A stretch of 64,000 nucleotides of DNA from an uncultured Cryomorphaceae bacterium (lineage in GTDB: Bacteria; Bacteroidota; Bacteroidia; Flavobacteriales; Schleiferiaceae), in the NCBI GenBank assembly GCA_913043005.1, contig CAJWKU010000005.1, positions 1-64,000 of the forward strand. The letters run 5' to 3'. The position numbers were made by a program, and so were the translations under genes. Below the pieces are notes generated by a model. That model made no database searches. It saw only the letters and a program-made list of their open reading frames with translations, and was not told the origin of the DNA. Positions 1 to 9,343 of the stretch are shown here, piece by piece; position 1 is the first letter of the stretch; each line of letters begins with the position of its first letter.

Positions 1-325
1 CGCCCATTAAAGTGGCACGCGAGCTGGGTTCAGAACGTCGCGAGACAGTTCGGTCTCTATCTACTATGGGCGTTAGAAATTTGAGGAGAGCTGACATTAG
101 TACGAGAGGACCATGTCGGACGCACCTCTAGTGTACCTGTTATGGCGCCAGCTGTATCGCAGGGTAGCTACGTGCGGTTGGGATAAGTACTGAAAGCATA
201 TAAGTACGAAGCCCACTTCAAGATGAGATTTCTCTTAAGGGTCGTTCAAGATGAGGACGTTGATAGGCTATAGGTGTAAAGGCAGTAATGTCATAGCCGA
301 GTAGTACTAATTACCCGTGGATTTT
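1..325 (+). rRNA. 23S ribosomal RNA, 3' end (partial)
   Basis: This is the last part of domain VI of a bacterial 23S rRNA gene; the rest lies before the window. The sarcin-ricin loop core AGTACGAGAGGACC is at 99-112, and the terminal segment with GTTGATAGGCTATAGG and AGTACTAATTACCCGT follows at about 259-320. The exact 3' end cannot be fixed by eye; it is near 320-330, just before a T-rich stretch. About 50 bases separate it from the 5S gene and no tRNA lies between or after them. Confidence 0.97.
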
Positions 326-376
326 TTGTCCCGATTTTTTTATGTTGCTTCCGATATGCCAAATTACCTTGTTAAA

Positions 377-487
377 ACATGGTGGTTATTGCGTCGGGGA
401 TCACCTCTTTCCATTCCGAACAGAGTCGTTAAGCCCGATTGCGCCGATGGTACTGGTTAATTCCGGGAGAGTAGGACGCCGCCATAA
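377..487 (+). rRNA. 5S ribosomal RNA
   Basis: The sequence matches a bacterial 5S rRNA: CATTCCGAACAGAG at about 412-425, GTTAAGCCC, GCGCCGATGGTACTG and GGGAGAGTAGG. The terminal helix is visible: 379-385 pairs with 479-485 with one G-U pair. It closes an rRNA operon in 23S-5S order and is followed directly by a terminator. The ends are accurate to a few bases only. Confidence 0.96.
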
Positions 488-495
488 CTCATACG

Positions 496-521
496 AAACC
501 CTCGCTTTAGCGAGGGTTTTT
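496..521 (+). terminator. Intrinsic terminator of the rRNA operon
   Basis: A perfect GC-rich stem (ACCCTCGC at 498-505, GCGAGGGT at 510-517) with a four-base TTTA loop is flanked by A and T runs, ending in TTTTT. It lies 10 bases after the 5S gene. It is the only textbook hairpin-plus-T-run terminator I could find in the window. Confidence 0.93.
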
Positions 522-550
522 GCGTTTTAAAAGGTCAATGATGAAATATT

Positions 551-558
551 TACTTTTG
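551..558 (+). promoter_or_regulatory. Bacteroidota -7 box for the porin gene
   Basis: TACTTTTG matches the Bacteroidota -7 consensus TAnnTTTG exactly. It lies 25 bases before the ATG at 584, so the predicted leader is about 20 bases. No TTTG -33 element is seen at the expected distance. Confidence 0.5.
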
Positions 559-583
559 GTGTCTCAAATCCCTTAAATTTATA

Positions 584-2368
584 ATGATGGGTAGATATGG
601 GTTGAGTTTTTTAGGTTTGCTCTATGGTGGTCTGACTATTTGCGCTCAAAGCAATGATTCATCTCAGTTGGATGTTTATGTAGCTGACTCGAATATTTTG
701 ATTCCGCTAAACTATGCCAACGATGATACTGCATTTGAAAATCAGATTATTACGAGATTTCAAATCTTAGAGAATATATTTATTAATGATTCTGCGGATT
801 GGAGAAAAATTAATTTAGTAGACTATAAAATTCAAGGGACGGAACCAATTTGGAGAAATTTGAACACTTTAATTGGAAGTGTAGGCTCTCCACTATATGA
901 TCCATTACATGGATTGGATACTGAGGATCATAGTTTTTCTGGGTTTTTAAGCTCGAGAAGCAGCTCTTTGGCTTTTAATTTTCGAAGAGGTCCATTACCG
1001 ATGCTTGAATGGCTTTATTCAGAGGGTCATGGACGTGGACAGTCTTTTGGCTTTAGAGCTAGTGCTAGTGCGAATCCCAATGAACATTATGATGTTCGAT
1101 ATATACGAACGCAAACACGGGGAACCTTGGTAAATGAATCATATTTGAGAGATGATTTATTACTTAAAACTATTGCTCTACGGCCAAAGGCAGGCCTGGC
1201 TTGGAAAGCTATGGTTAGATACCAGGCAGGTGAATCCCAAGAGAATGGCGGTGTTGTTGATATGAGTCAATTGGATTCGAATCGATTTAATTGGAATAGG
1301 GAATTAGTATCGACTAGATTCTCTAATGATGTAACTTCTTTATATAAGTCCCTAAGCTGGGAGGCTTCTATCTCAACTATGAAATTATCGGAAAGTAAAT
1401 ACCAATATCACTTGAGGTCTTCAGGGTTTTTGCACAATAGGATATTTGATGCACCAAGTTTAATGATTAACGATAGCTTGGAATCTCAAAAAACCCGAAC
1501 TGAATTATCAATTTCCCGTTGGAGTACAAACGATAAAGTTTATTTTTCTTTAGGAGTTCAGAACAGAATACAAAAGCGGAATTCAATAGATTCGTCAAAT
1601 GGTATTATTTGGGATCCATATTTAAGCTTGCGTAATGCGGTTTTTGATTTTGAGTATCGATTGCGATCGGCAACATTTGATTTTTCTATTGGCCCTGTAA
1701 ATATTTTAAAAGGAATACTTTTTTCCAGTATGAATGCGAAAAGAAAACTACTGCCATTTTGGTCGGGTCAATTGCGTGAGAGTGTGTCTTACCAGAGTGG
1801 GGTAGTATTTTTAAAGCTAAAAAAGATTCGTCTAAGTTCTTCAATCCTCATTTCTCAAGGGGATAATGTTTTGACTAAATCGATAAATAATAACGATCCA
1901 GTTTGGTCATTTAGAGAGGGTTACAATGTTTTGCGATTTTCTATTATTGGTGATTTAGTTAAGTCATTGAAATATAAATTATATTATTCTAGTACTTCGC
2001 GTCGAGACTTGGGAATTGCTCCTTATGTTGGTGAATTATTTTATAGTAAAGAATGGGCCTTAAATCCAAATACCTCAATATTCTTTGGAATCAATGCAAC
2101 GGGATGGGCAGGTAAATGGAATAGGCCTTTTTATATTGCTGAAAGTGGAACTTTTGCATTTAACAATTCGGAAATGCAAAGTGATAAATATTTGAGTGGT
2201 TTAATTAGTCCGTTTTTTGGAGTAAGGTTTAAGTCAGAAGCTGAAATTATATTTAATTTCCAAAACATGAACCAAGGATGGCTGCCAAATAGTGTTTTTC
2301 TCGTAGAAGACTATCCATCACCACCCCTTTCATTAAGGATTACTGGTCGATGGAGAATGTTCAATTAA
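584..2368 (+). CDS. Porin-like outer-membrane beta-barrel protein
   Basis: A 594-residue predicted outer-membrane protein. The N-terminus is a signal peptide (hydrophobic residues about 6-20, cleavage near the ICAQS segment). Most of the chain consists of alternating hydrophobic/polar stretches typical of beta strands, and it ends with an aromatic strand (LRITGRWRMFN), the usual barrel closing signal. The overall plan (mature N-terminal region of about 100 residues, then barrel, then a YPSPP-type turn before the last strand) resembles the Bacteroidota putative porin family Porin_10; this assignment is from memory of the family and not tested. A second ATG at 587 is possible. It stands alone between the rRNA operon and convergent dnaB. 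Substrate unknown. Confidence 0.75.
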   Translation: MMGRYGLSFLGLLYGGLTICAQSNDSSQLDVYVADSNILIPLNYANDDTAFENQIITRFQILENIFINDSADWRKINLVDYKIQGTEPIWRNLNTLIGSVGSPLYDPLHGLDTEDHSFSGFLSSRSSSLAFNFRRGPLPMLEWLYSEGHGRGQSFGFRASASANPNEHYDVRYIRTQTRGTLVNESYLRDDLLLKTIALRPKAGLAWKAMVRYQAGESQENGGVVDMSQLDSNRFNWNRELVSTRFSNDVTSLYKSLSWEASISTMKLSESKYQYHLRSSGFLHNRIFDAPSLMINDSLESQKTRTELSISRWSTNDKVYFSLGVQNRIQKRNSIDSSNGIIWDPYLSLRNAVFDFEYRLRSATFDFSIGPVNILKGILFSSMNAKRKLLPFWSGQLRESVSYQSGVVFLKLKKIRLSSSILISQGDNVLTKSINNNDPVWSFREGYNVLRFSIIGDLVKSLKYKLYYSSTSRRDLGIAPYVGELFYSKEWALNPNTSIFFGINATGWAGKWNRPFYIAESGTFAFNNSEMQSDKYLSGLISPFFGVRFKSEAEIIFNFQNMNQGWLPNSVFLVEDYPSPPLSLRITGRWRMFN

Positions 2369-2431
2369 AAGTTATTTATAATTGGGATAAACTCGTTCAT
2401 TAAACCGTAAATAAAGAAGTGCCTGCGAATT

Positions 2432-3937
2432 TTAAAAGGGATCATCATTATTAGGGTTGATATCCTCACCGAATTGATCTCCAGCTGCAGCATTCATTCT
2501 TGACTCATATACAGCTGGGTTTGAAGCCATACCTATATTTTCGAGATCACTAAATTTAGCCATGTTGGCTTCAAATCTCAACCGCACTTTATCTAATGAC
2601 CCATTACGATGTTTTGCGACTATTAATTCACCTTGCCCATCACATGGAGTCCCGTCATCGTCCCATTCATGTATCTGATAGTATTCCGGTCGGTAGATAA
2701 ATGAAACTATATCCGCATCTTGCTCTATTGCCCCAGACTCTCTTAAGTCTGAAAGTAAAGGTCTCTTGCTTCCTCCTCTCGTTTCAACAGCTCGGCTTAA
2801 TTGAGACAATGCGATAACAGGAATATCAAGTTCTTTTGCAATACTTTTTAGGGATCTAGATATAGTAGAAATTTCTTGTTCGCGATTGCCATTAGACTTT
2901 GTTACTCCAGCAGTCATTAACTGTAAATAATCAATAACAATTATTTCCACTTTATGCTGGGCAACTAATCTTCTACACTTTGCTCTGAGATCGAAAATAG
3001 ATAGTCCAGGAGTGTCGTCTATATAGATTGGCGCATCCTCTAATTTTTTTACTTTAGAGCTTAGCTGTTGCCATTCTATTGGCTCTAAATTCCCTTTTCT
3101 CAACTTTTCTGAGTCAATACCAGTTTCTGAGGCTATTAATCTAGTAATTAATTGCACTGAGGACATTTCCAGTGAAAACACACCGATTGGGATATTATGA
3201 TCAATCGCCATATTTCGGGCCATACTGAGGGATAAAGCTGTCTTTCCCATTCCTGGTCTGGAAGCAATTATAATTAAATCAGACTTTTGCCATCCTGCAG
3301 TTACACGATCAACTGCTTTAAACCCTGAAGGAACACCTGACAATCCTTCTTTTTTTGAAATATCTTCGATTTTTTGAAGAGCTTGTTTGACCAATTCAAA
3401 TGAGCCCTCATAATTTTTTTTCAAGTTGCCTTGAGATATATTGAAAAGGTTCTGTTCAGCTACATCAAGTAATTCGAGGACATCATTTGTTTCATCATAG
3501 GCTTGCTCTATCATATTATGCGATATACGAATTAATTCTCTCTGAATATGTTTTTGAACCACAATTCTAGCGTGAAATTCAATATGCGCAGAGGATGAAA
3601 CCCTAGTTGAGAGTCCAATTAATTTTGCTTCACCACCAATATTATTAAGTTCTCCTTCTTTTTTTAAACGTTGAGAAACTGTAAGTATATCAATAGGGTC
3701 TGAATCTCCGAAAAGTTGTGTGATCACCTCAAATATTTTTTTATGTCCATCAACATAAAAACTTTCTGAAGAGAGAATATCAATTACTTTAGAAAGAGCG
3801 TCTCTGTCAATAAGTAAAGCTCCAAGAACAGCTTCTTCTAATTCTACAGCTTGAGGAGGAACTCTCCCAACTCCAGATAAAGGTAAAATATTTGTATCGT
3901 TGGGTCTTTTTGATTTAGACTTTAAGGCTTTTTCCAT
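2432..3937 (-). CDS. dnaB: Replicative DNA helicase DnaB
   Basis: The hexameric helicase that unwinds DNA at the replication fork and binds primase. The protein has 501 residues: an N-terminal DnaB domain (about 27-130), a linker, and a RecA-like C-terminal domain with Walker A RPGMGKTA near residues 227-234, then the IDYLQLM Walker B region and the QLSRAVE and DLRESGAIEQDAD motifs. No intein interrupts the C-terminal domain. The C-terminal tail is acidic (NPNNDDPF), which is common in this family. It lies 21 bases after accA and is probably co-transcribed with it. Its 3' end faces the porin gene across a 63-base gap with no visible terminator. Confidence 0.98.
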   Translation of the reverse strand: MEKALKSKSKRPNDTNILPLSGVGRVPPQAVELEEAVLGALLIDRDALSKVIDILSSESFYVDGHKKIFEVITQLFGDSDPIDILTVSQRLKKEGELNNIGGEAKLIGLSTRVSSSAHIEFHARIVVQKHIQRELIRISHNMIEQAYDETNDVLELLDVAEQNLFNISQGNLKKNYEGSFELVKQALQKIEDISKKEGLSGVPSGFKAVDRVTAGWQKSDLIIIASRPGMGKTALSLSMARNMAIDHNIPIGVFSLEMSSVQLITRLIASETGIDSEKLRKGNLEPIEWQQLSSKVKKLEDAPIYIDDTPGLSIFDLRAKCRRLVAQHKVEIIVIDYLQLMTAGVTKSNGNREQEISTISRSLKSIAKELDIPVIALSQLSRAVETRGGSKRPLLSDLRESGAIEQDADIVSFIYRPEYYQIHEWDDDGTPCDGQGELIVAKHRNGSLDKVRLRFEANMAKFSDLENIGMASNPAVYESRMNAAAGDQFGEDINPNNDDPF

Positions 3938-3958
3938 ATTAGGTGGTTAATTATTTTT

Positions 3959-4915
3959 TTAGGATTCTTCATAAACACCCATTTGACAAAATTTCTCAAC
4001 TCGATTTTGAATCAAATCATCCGTTGGTATTTTTTTTAGTTCTGCATATAAATTAGAAATTGATTCTGATAGTGTATTGAACATTTCTATTGGATTTCTA
4101 TGAGCTCCTCCAGCAGGCTCATTGATAACCCCGTCAATTAGCCCATTGGAAAGCATATCTTTTGCTGTAAGCTTTAGAGCCTCTGCAGCTCTCTCTTTGT
4201 GATCCCAACTTCTCCATAGTATAGAGGAGCAAGACTCTGGACTGATCACAGAGTACCATGTGTTTTCTAGCATTATAACTTTATCTCCAACCCCAATTCC
4301 AAGGGCGCCGCCAGAGGCTCCTTCTCCAATAATTATACAAATTATTGGAACTTTTAAGCGAGACATCTCTAAAATATTACGTGCTATTGCTTCTCCTTGT
4401 CCTCGTTCTTCAGCCTCAACTCCTGGGAATGCTCCGGGCGTATCAATTAAAGCGACAACTGGTCTTCCAAATTTTTCAGCTTGTTTCATAAGCCTTAGAG
4501 CTTTTCGATAACCTTCAGGATTAGGCATCCCGAAATTGCGTAATTGTCGCATTTTGGTATTTACTCCTTTCTGCTGCCCGATAAAAAGATAGGATTCATC
4601 ATTGATCATGCCCCATCCACCGACCATGGCTTTATCATCTTTAACCGTCCTATCCCCGTGTAATTCAATAAATGAATTATTAGTCATTGCCTCTAAATAA
4701 GCAAGTGTATGCGGACGACTTGGGTGTCTACTTAATTGTACTCGTTGCCAAGCCGTAAGTTTTTCTTTAATTTCAGTCTGAGCGGATAATAATTTAGATT
4801 CCAACTCCTGAAGACTTTCCTTCATGTCCACACCGCTCTCGGTTTCAAGAGCTTTAGCTTTTTCTATTTGTTCATCAATTTCTTTAATTGATTCTTCAAA
4901 CTCTAGGTATTCCAT
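3959..4915 (-). CDS. accA: Acetyl-CoA carboxylase carboxyltransferase subunit alpha
   Basis: The alpha subunit of the carboxyltransferase that moves the carboxyl group from carboxybiotin to acetyl-CoA, the first step of fatty acid synthesis; it works with AccD. The length of 318 residues is typical. Visible family signatures are [58 protein letters not shown] and [12 protein letters not shown]. The upstream 80-base gap holds a near-match -7 box (AAACTTTG, 4927-4934 read on the minus strand) 11 bases before the ATG, so it may have its own promoter besides read-through from the transporter gene. dnaB follows after 21 bases. Confidence 0.98.
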   Translation of the reverse strand: MEYLEFEESIKEIDEQIEKAKALETESGVDMKESLQELESKLLSAQTEIKEKLTAWQRVQLSRHPSRPHTLAYLEAMTNNSFIELHGDRTVKDDKAMVGGWGMINDESYLFIGQQKGVNTKMRQLRNFGMPNPEGYRKALRLMKQAEKFGRPVVALIDTPGAFPGVEAEERGQGEAIARNILEMSRLKVPIICIIIGEGASGGALGIGVGDKVIMLENTWYSVISPESCSSILWRSWDHKERAAEALKLTAKDMLSNGLIDGVINEPAGGAHRNPIEMFNTLSESISNLYAELKKIPTDDLIQNRVEKFCQMGVYEES

Positions 4916-4995
4916 ATTCGATAATGCAAAGTTTAAAATTAAAGCTTTCTCATTGCCCTTTGTTCTAAATGTGGAAAACTTGGAGTATAAATCTC

Positions 4996-5934
4996 TTAAG
5001 ATTTTTTAGGTGTATGATACAGATAATTGTCTCTTTTTCTTTTTCTTCTTTTTAGATATGCATCTAAACTTATTACTGTAAGAATAATAAATACTCCAAC
5101 ATAAAACATAGGATTCATAGTTTCCCCTGCGCCGAAAATTATGATAGCTAATATAATTCCATAAACAGGTTCCATGGCTATTGTTAATACAACCGTAAAG
5201 GGAGAAAGGTACTTCATTATTCTCACGGATTGTACAAATGCGAAGGATGTACAAATACTCGCTAAAATCGTTAAATATATCCAGTCATTTGGAGTGGGAG
5301 ACGAGATCACTTGAATCAAGCTACCGTTAAAAGTAAAATAGACACCTAAAATAATTGCCCCTATTCCCATTTCCCAAATTGAAATGTCTAATGGCTTCAT
5401 TTTATTTACTATCCGTCCATTCAATACTGAAAACAAAGCACTAAGTAATGCGCTAATTAGTCCAAGAGTAATAGCTATCTCTTTACCTTCAATAGATTCA
5501 ATGAGTACAAGCATTCCAATTACGATACCCAGACCCAATAGTATTTCAGATATATAAATTTTCCTTTTGAAAAAAATAGGTTCCAGTATGGATACAAAAA
5601 ATGGCCCAGTGCTGAGGCAAGCCAATGTTAGTGAAACGTTGGAGATTTTAATTGTATGGTAGAAAGTAATCCAATGAAGAACGATGATTACTGAATTTAA
5701 AAAGAGCAAAAAGAATAGACTTTTGCTAGGAAATAACAACGGTCTTTTCTGGAATTGAAAAAACAAACCCATAAAAACTGTTGCAAGCGATACCCGATAC
5801 CAAACTATGGGCAGAGCTTCAATAGTTATTAATCTACCTAAAACCCCTGTGAATCCCCAAATGAATACTATTAAGTGCATCCATAAATAGTGAATCCAAA
5901 TAGGGGAATGATCATTTGGGGAAATTACCGACAC
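4996..5934 (-). CDS. EamA/DMT-family membrane transporter
   Basis: A 312-residue protein of the drug/metabolite transporter superfamily. About ten hydrophobic segments are spread over the chain in two homologous EamA halves (about 15-150 and 160-290). The second half starts after a basic loop ([14 protein letters not shown]) and ends with [20 protein letters not shown], typical of the family. The C-terminus is strongly basic ([10 protein letters not shown]), expected on the cytoplasmic side. Substrate unknown; family members export amino acids or other metabolites. It lies 9 bases after the LptF/G-type gene and is in the tgt operon. Confidence 0.88.
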   Translation of the reverse strand: MSVISPNDHSPIWIHYLWMHLIVFIWGFTGVLGRLITIEALPIVWYRVSLATVFMGLFFQFQKRPLLFPSKSLFFLLFLNSVIIVLHWITFYHTIKISNVSLTLACLSTGPFFVSILEPIFFKRKIYISEILLGLGIVIGMLVLIESIEGKEIAITLGLISALLSALFSVLNGRIVNKMKPLDISIWEMGIGAIILGVYFTFNGSLIQVISSPTPNDWIYLTILASICTSFAFVQSVRIMKYLSPFTVVLTIAMEPVYGIILAIIIFGAGETMNPMFYVGVFIILTVISLDAYLKRRKRKRDNYLYHTPKKS

Positions 5935-5943
5935 TTGGAATAG

Positions 5944-7023
5944 TTATTTTACAGCTCTGATATATAACACAGCGCCAAGAATTGTAAATAAAAAATTTGG
6001 TAGCCATATTGCCATAAATGCGTTGAATATTGGTATGGACACAAGTACGCCTCCTAGTTGCATGAAAAAGATATAAATTACAGCAATAAGCAAACCAATT
6101 GCAATTTGACCTCCAATTCCTCCTCTTCTTTTCTCTGAGGATAAAACTACTGCTATAAAAACAAGAATAAATACTGAAAATGGATACGCTATTCTTTTAT
6201 GCCATTCCATTTCATGGGAAGTTATTGCCTCAGAGCCACTTATTCTCTCTCGTTTTAAATATTTCAGCAATTCAGGAGATGTCATTGTAGAAGTGCTTCT
6301 CAGGTCTGGACTTATTGTAGTTGGGTCAAATGCAAAAGATGTATCTATTCTACGGCCTCTTTCAAGTGTCATTTTTCCTGATTTCAGCCACGTTCTTAAA
6401 GTCCAATTATCAACTTGCCACTGCCTCTTCGCAGTATCATATCGAACAAAGTCTGCCATCAGCTTTTCTATCATTCTATCATTTTCGAACCTCTCGTAAC
6501 TAAAGTGGTACCCTCCTTGTCTTTCAGGGCTCCATGTTTCTATATATATGTAGTGGTCAGGTAGGATTTGCCGGTGGATATTTATTGGACGCTTAACTAT
6601 TTTATCTTGGACATAAGTGTCTTCAAAATGAATTCTAGCAATATTTGTTTTAGGTATTACAAAATGACTTAGTATGGAATTCCCAATAAATAATACCAGT
6701 GCTCCAAATAGAAAAGGCTTTATTAGTCTTGGGAATGACACACCTCCAGTCAAAGCTGCTACGATCTCACTATCTCTAGCCATTCTTCCAGTCACAAAAA
6801 TCGTCGACAAAAAAACGATTAGTGAGCTGAAAGTTGTTCCGTAAAAGGCAAGGAAATTGATATAATAATCTCCGATTATTTTAGATATGGCTGCATTATT
6901 ATTGATAAAATTATCTACCTTTTGGCTGATGTCAAAGACAACGGCAATCATCATAACTAAGCCTAAAAAAAGAAAGAAACTTCCTAAGAACCTAAAAAAA
7001 ATATAGCGGTCTAAGCGATTCAT
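5944..7023 (-). CDS. LptF/LptG-family (YjgP/YjgQ) permease
   Basis: A 359-residue inner-membrane protein of the family that forms the transmembrane part of the LPS export ABC transporter LptB2FG. It opens with MNRLDRYIFFRFLGSF and a first membrane segment (about 10-30). Two more follow at about 55-75 and 97-117, then a periplasmic domain (about 125-270) and three C-terminal membrane segments ending at about 355. The REISxVAxLxGG-like cytoplasmic motif is visible as RDSEIVAALTGGVS. Bacteroidota usually carry two such genes, and I cannot say from the sequence whether this one is LptF or LptG. It sits between tgt and the EamA gene in one operon with short gaps (13 and 9 bases). Confidence 0.92.
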   Translation of the reverse strand: MNRLDRYIFFRFLGSFFLFLGLVMMIAVVFDISQKVDNFINNNAAISKIIGDYYINFLAFYGTTFSSLIVFLSTIFVTGRMARDSEIVAALTGGVSFPRLIKPFLFGALVLFIGNSILSHFVIPKTNIARIHFEDTYVQDKIVKRPINIHRQILPDHYIYIETWSPERQGGYHFSYERFENDRMIEKLMADFVRYDTAKRQWQVDNWTLRTWLKSGKMTLERGRRIDTSFAFDPTTISPDLRSTSTMTSPELLKYLKRERISGSEAITSHEMEWHKRIAYPFSVFILVFIAVVLSSEKRRGGIGGQIAIGLLIAVIYIFFMQLGGVLVSIPIFNAFMAIWLPNFLFTILGAVLYIRAVK

Positions 7024-7036
7024 ATATTTTCAACCC

Positions 7037-8167
7037 TTAAAGTCTGGACTGTAATTTAGGAATTATACTATTCTTCCAAGAAATAAAATCCCCATGAATA
7101 ATATGTTTTCTGGCCTCTTCAACTAACCATAGATAAAATCGTAAATTATGTAAAGATGCTATTTGTTTACCAAGGGCCTCATTGGCAATAAAAAGATGTC
7201 GTAAATAAGCTTTACTAAAACGATTATCAACTACAGAATCACCATTGGAATCAATAGGCGACAAATCCCCAGCCCATTTTGCATTTTTTATATTTATTAT
7301 TCCTTCAGAGGTAAATATTTGCCCGTTTCTCGCATTTCTAGTCGGCATGACACAGTCAAACATATCTACACCCAGAGCGATATTTTCTAAAATGTTGACG
7401 GGTGTACCAACTCCCATTAAGTATCTAGGGCGGTCTTTTGGAAGTATCGAACATACTTGCTCAGTCATTTCGTACATCTCTTCAGCAGGTTCGCCTACGC
7501 TAAGACCACCTATAGCATTTCCAAAAGCTTCTTTACTGGCGATATATTCTGCCGATTCCTTCCTAAGGTCAGAATATGTGCTTCCCTGAACTATCGGAAA
7601 TAATACTTGTCTGTAATCATATAAATCTTCACTTGAATCCCAATAGGCTATGCATCTTTCTAGCCATCGATGTGTTCTTAGCATGGCCTCTCGGGCATAT
7701 GATTTGTCACATGGGTAATCGGTGCATTCATCAAATGCCATGACAATATCTGCTCCAATTTTTCTTTGAATTTCCATAACTGATTCTGGGGTGAACATAT
7801 GTCTACTTCCGTCAATATGACTTTGGAACCTCACTCCTTCTTCGGTAATTTTTCTTATGTGTTCGAGGCTATGAACTTGAAACCCTCCACTATCTGTTAA
7901 CATAGGCTTGTTCCAAGTGATAAATTTATGAATTCCTCCAGATTTTTGTATTATATCTGTTCCAGGTCTAAGATATAGATGATATGTATTACTTAAGATT
8001 ATTTGTGCATGTGTATCGCTTGTCAAATTCTCCGTGTAGACACTCTTAACTGTACCTGCAGTTCCAACTGGCATAAAGATTGGCGTTTGGATTTCCCCAT
8101 GATCTGTATTTAATATTCCAGCTCGAGCTGAACTTCCTTTATCTTGAGATTTTAATTCAAAATTCAT
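7037..8167 (-). CDS. tgt: tRNA-guanine transglycosylase (queuine tRNA-ribosyltransferase)
   Basis: It exchanges guanine 34 for a queuosine precursor in tRNAs with GUN anticodons. The 376-residue chain has TDSGGFQ (91-97), SHIDGSRHMFTPE, MAFDEC, GGLSVGEP (220-227), and FDCVMPTRNARNG with the catalytic aspartate at 271. Odd point: the bacterial zinc site CxCxxC...H is missing its three cysteines; the aligned positions are G309, S311 and D314, while the histidine at 340 (LHNL) remains. I recall related Bacteroidota enzymes with the same change, so it is probably lineage-wide. It is the first gene of the operon tgt-lptF/G-eamA-accA-dnaB and has a perfect -7 box 4 bases before its ATG. Confidence 0.97.
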   Translation of the reverse strand: MNFELKSQDKGSSARAGILNTDHGEIQTPIFMPVGTAGTVKSVYTENLTSDTHAQIILSNTYHLYLRPGTDIIQKSGGIHKFITWNKPMLTDSGGFQVHSLEHIRKITEEGVRFQSHIDGSRHMFTPESVMEIQRKIGADIVMAFDECTDYPCDKSYAREAMLRTHRWLERCIAYWDSSEDLYDYRQVLFPIVQGSTYSDLRKESAEYIASKEAFGNAIGGLSVGEPAEEMYEMTEQVCSILPKDRPRYLMGVGTPVNILENIALGVDMFDCVMPTRNARNGQIFTSEGIINIKNAKWAGDLSPIDSNGDSVVDNRFSKAYLRHLFIANEALGKQIASLHNLRFYLWLVEEARKHIIHGDFISWKNSIIPKLQSRL

Positions 8168-8171
8168 TCTT

Positions 8172-8179
8172 CAAAATTA
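8172..8179 (-). promoter_or_regulatory. -7 box for tgt, leaderless spacing
   Basis: On the minus strand TAATTTTG matches TAnnTTTG exactly and is followed by only AAGA before the tgt ATG at 8167. A start of transcription a few bases after the box would coincide with the start codon. It lies 16 bases from the oppositely oriented box of the glycosyltransferase gene. Confidence 0.6.
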
Positions 8180-8195
8180 GGCCTTTCATTTGGAC

Positions 8196-8203
8196 TACTT
8201 TTG
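8196..8203 (+). promoter_or_regulatory. -7 box for the glycosyltransferase/rsmG operon
   Basis: TACTTTTG matches TAnnTTTG exactly and is 9 bases before the ATG at 8213. An in-frame TTG at 8201 overlaps the box and is therefore unlikely to be the start codon. Confidence 0.58.
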
Positions 8204-8212
8204 TCGAATATT

Positions 8213-9343
8213 ATGGAAACCCTATTCATTTTTGAAACGAAGGAGCCTATTGAACAAATTTTTTCTATTGGAATTATAGCTTTATTTATTTCTGGAATTT
8301 TATGTGTGCGAATTTCAGTGCCATTTTGGAAATGGAAATGGAATGTACCTGGTAAATTGACTCCAGCTGAAATCGCTTTAATAATAGTGGGTCGAAATGA
8401 TTCATTTGGCTTTGACCATTGGGTTAAAGAAGCTTCTGGAATTGACAAAAATATTGAAATCATTATTTTAGATGATCAAAGTGAAATAGAAACCTTAAGT
8501 GTATTGGAGGCTTTAAGTGAGAAAAATAATCAGATACATTTAGTAAAAACTCCGATAAATCAAAAATTCTGGAATTCTAGAAAACTGGCAATTACATTAG
8601 CCTTAAAGTCAACAAATCGACCTAAGATAGTCATAGTTGATACTGATTGCTTCATCCCTAAAGACCCTTTAGGATGGTTGACTCAATTAACGGAACCACT
8701 AAATAATGGAGCTATAGCAAGTTTTGCACCTGTAAACGCAGATTTGAATCAAAATTTAACTCGAAGGTTGCATTCAGCAGGGGTTAATATGTGGGCGGTT
8801 ATTCGAGCAATTAGGATATTTAATTTCTCATCGACTCAAAAAACAACAGGGATGCATTCAGTTAATTTCGCATTTTATCGTTCTCATTTCTTTGATGTAA
8901 AAGGGTTTTTATCGAGTATGCATATTGACAAAGGAGAAGGTGAGTTTTTATTTAACGATATTAGTCGTTTTGGTGAGATAGTTCCTGTTTTGGATCCTTT
9001 AGCTTCATTGGAAAAAAAATATAAACTCTATTCAAAAAAGGAAAGAAAAGCACATCGTCATAATTCAGAAAGAATGTTCATTTTTATTCCTATGTTTTTA
9101 TTATTCTTTATGGATATTATGGGATTGTTATTATTCTATAATGTCTTCTTTGAAGAGGCCTCAATATTAGAATTAATAAAATTTAAAATATTATTATTTG
9201 GATGGGTGTTAGTTCAACTCATTCTGATGGTTTTTTCTGTTTTTTGGACTAAAAGATATTTTTATGTCACCGACGGTTTTATTGCTCCATTTTATTTAAG
9301 ATGGGTTTTTTTTCATAAAATTATGATGTTTTGGAAAAGATAA
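8213..9343 (+). CDS. Membrane-anchored family 2 glycosyltransferase
   Basis: A 376-residue glycosyltransferase of the GT-A fold. A membrane segment near residues 12-34 is followed by the catalytic domain: ALIIVGRNDS at its start, ILDDQSEIET (the first nucleotide-binding acidic motif) and IVDTDCFIP (the DxD metal site). Two membrane segments close the chain (about 280-345). This layout fits enzymes that glycosylate lipid or surface polysaccharide on the cytoplasmic face. I chose the ATG at 8213 because the alternative TTG at 8201 lies inside the predicted promoter box. The end overlaps rsmG by 13 bases. Donor and acceptor sugars are unknown. Confidence 0.85.
   Translation: METLFIFETKEPIEQIFSIGIIALFISGILCVRISVPFWKWKWNVPGKLTPAEIALIIVGRNDSFGFDHWVKEASGIDKNIEIIILDDQSEIETLSVLEALSEKNNQIHLVKTPINQKFWNSRKLAITLALKSTNRPKIVIVDTDCFIPKDPLGWLTQLTEPLNNGAIASFAPVNADLNQNLTRRLHSAGVNMWAVIRAIRIFNFSSTQKTTGMHSVNFAFYRSHFFDVKGFLSSMHIDKGEGEFLFNDISRFGEIVPVLDPLASLEKKYKLYSKKERKAHRHNSERMFIFIPMFLLFFMDIMGLLLFYNVFFEEASILELIKFKILLFGWVLVQLILMVFSVFWTKRYFYVTDGFIAPFYLRWVFFHKIMMFWKR

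Noticed and set aside
342-530. 62-residue open frame over the 5S region
   Set aside because: It runs through the 5S rRNA and the terminator hairpin, so it is not a gene.
7245-7589. 114-residue frame opposite tgt
   Set aside because: Shadow of a well-conserved gene.
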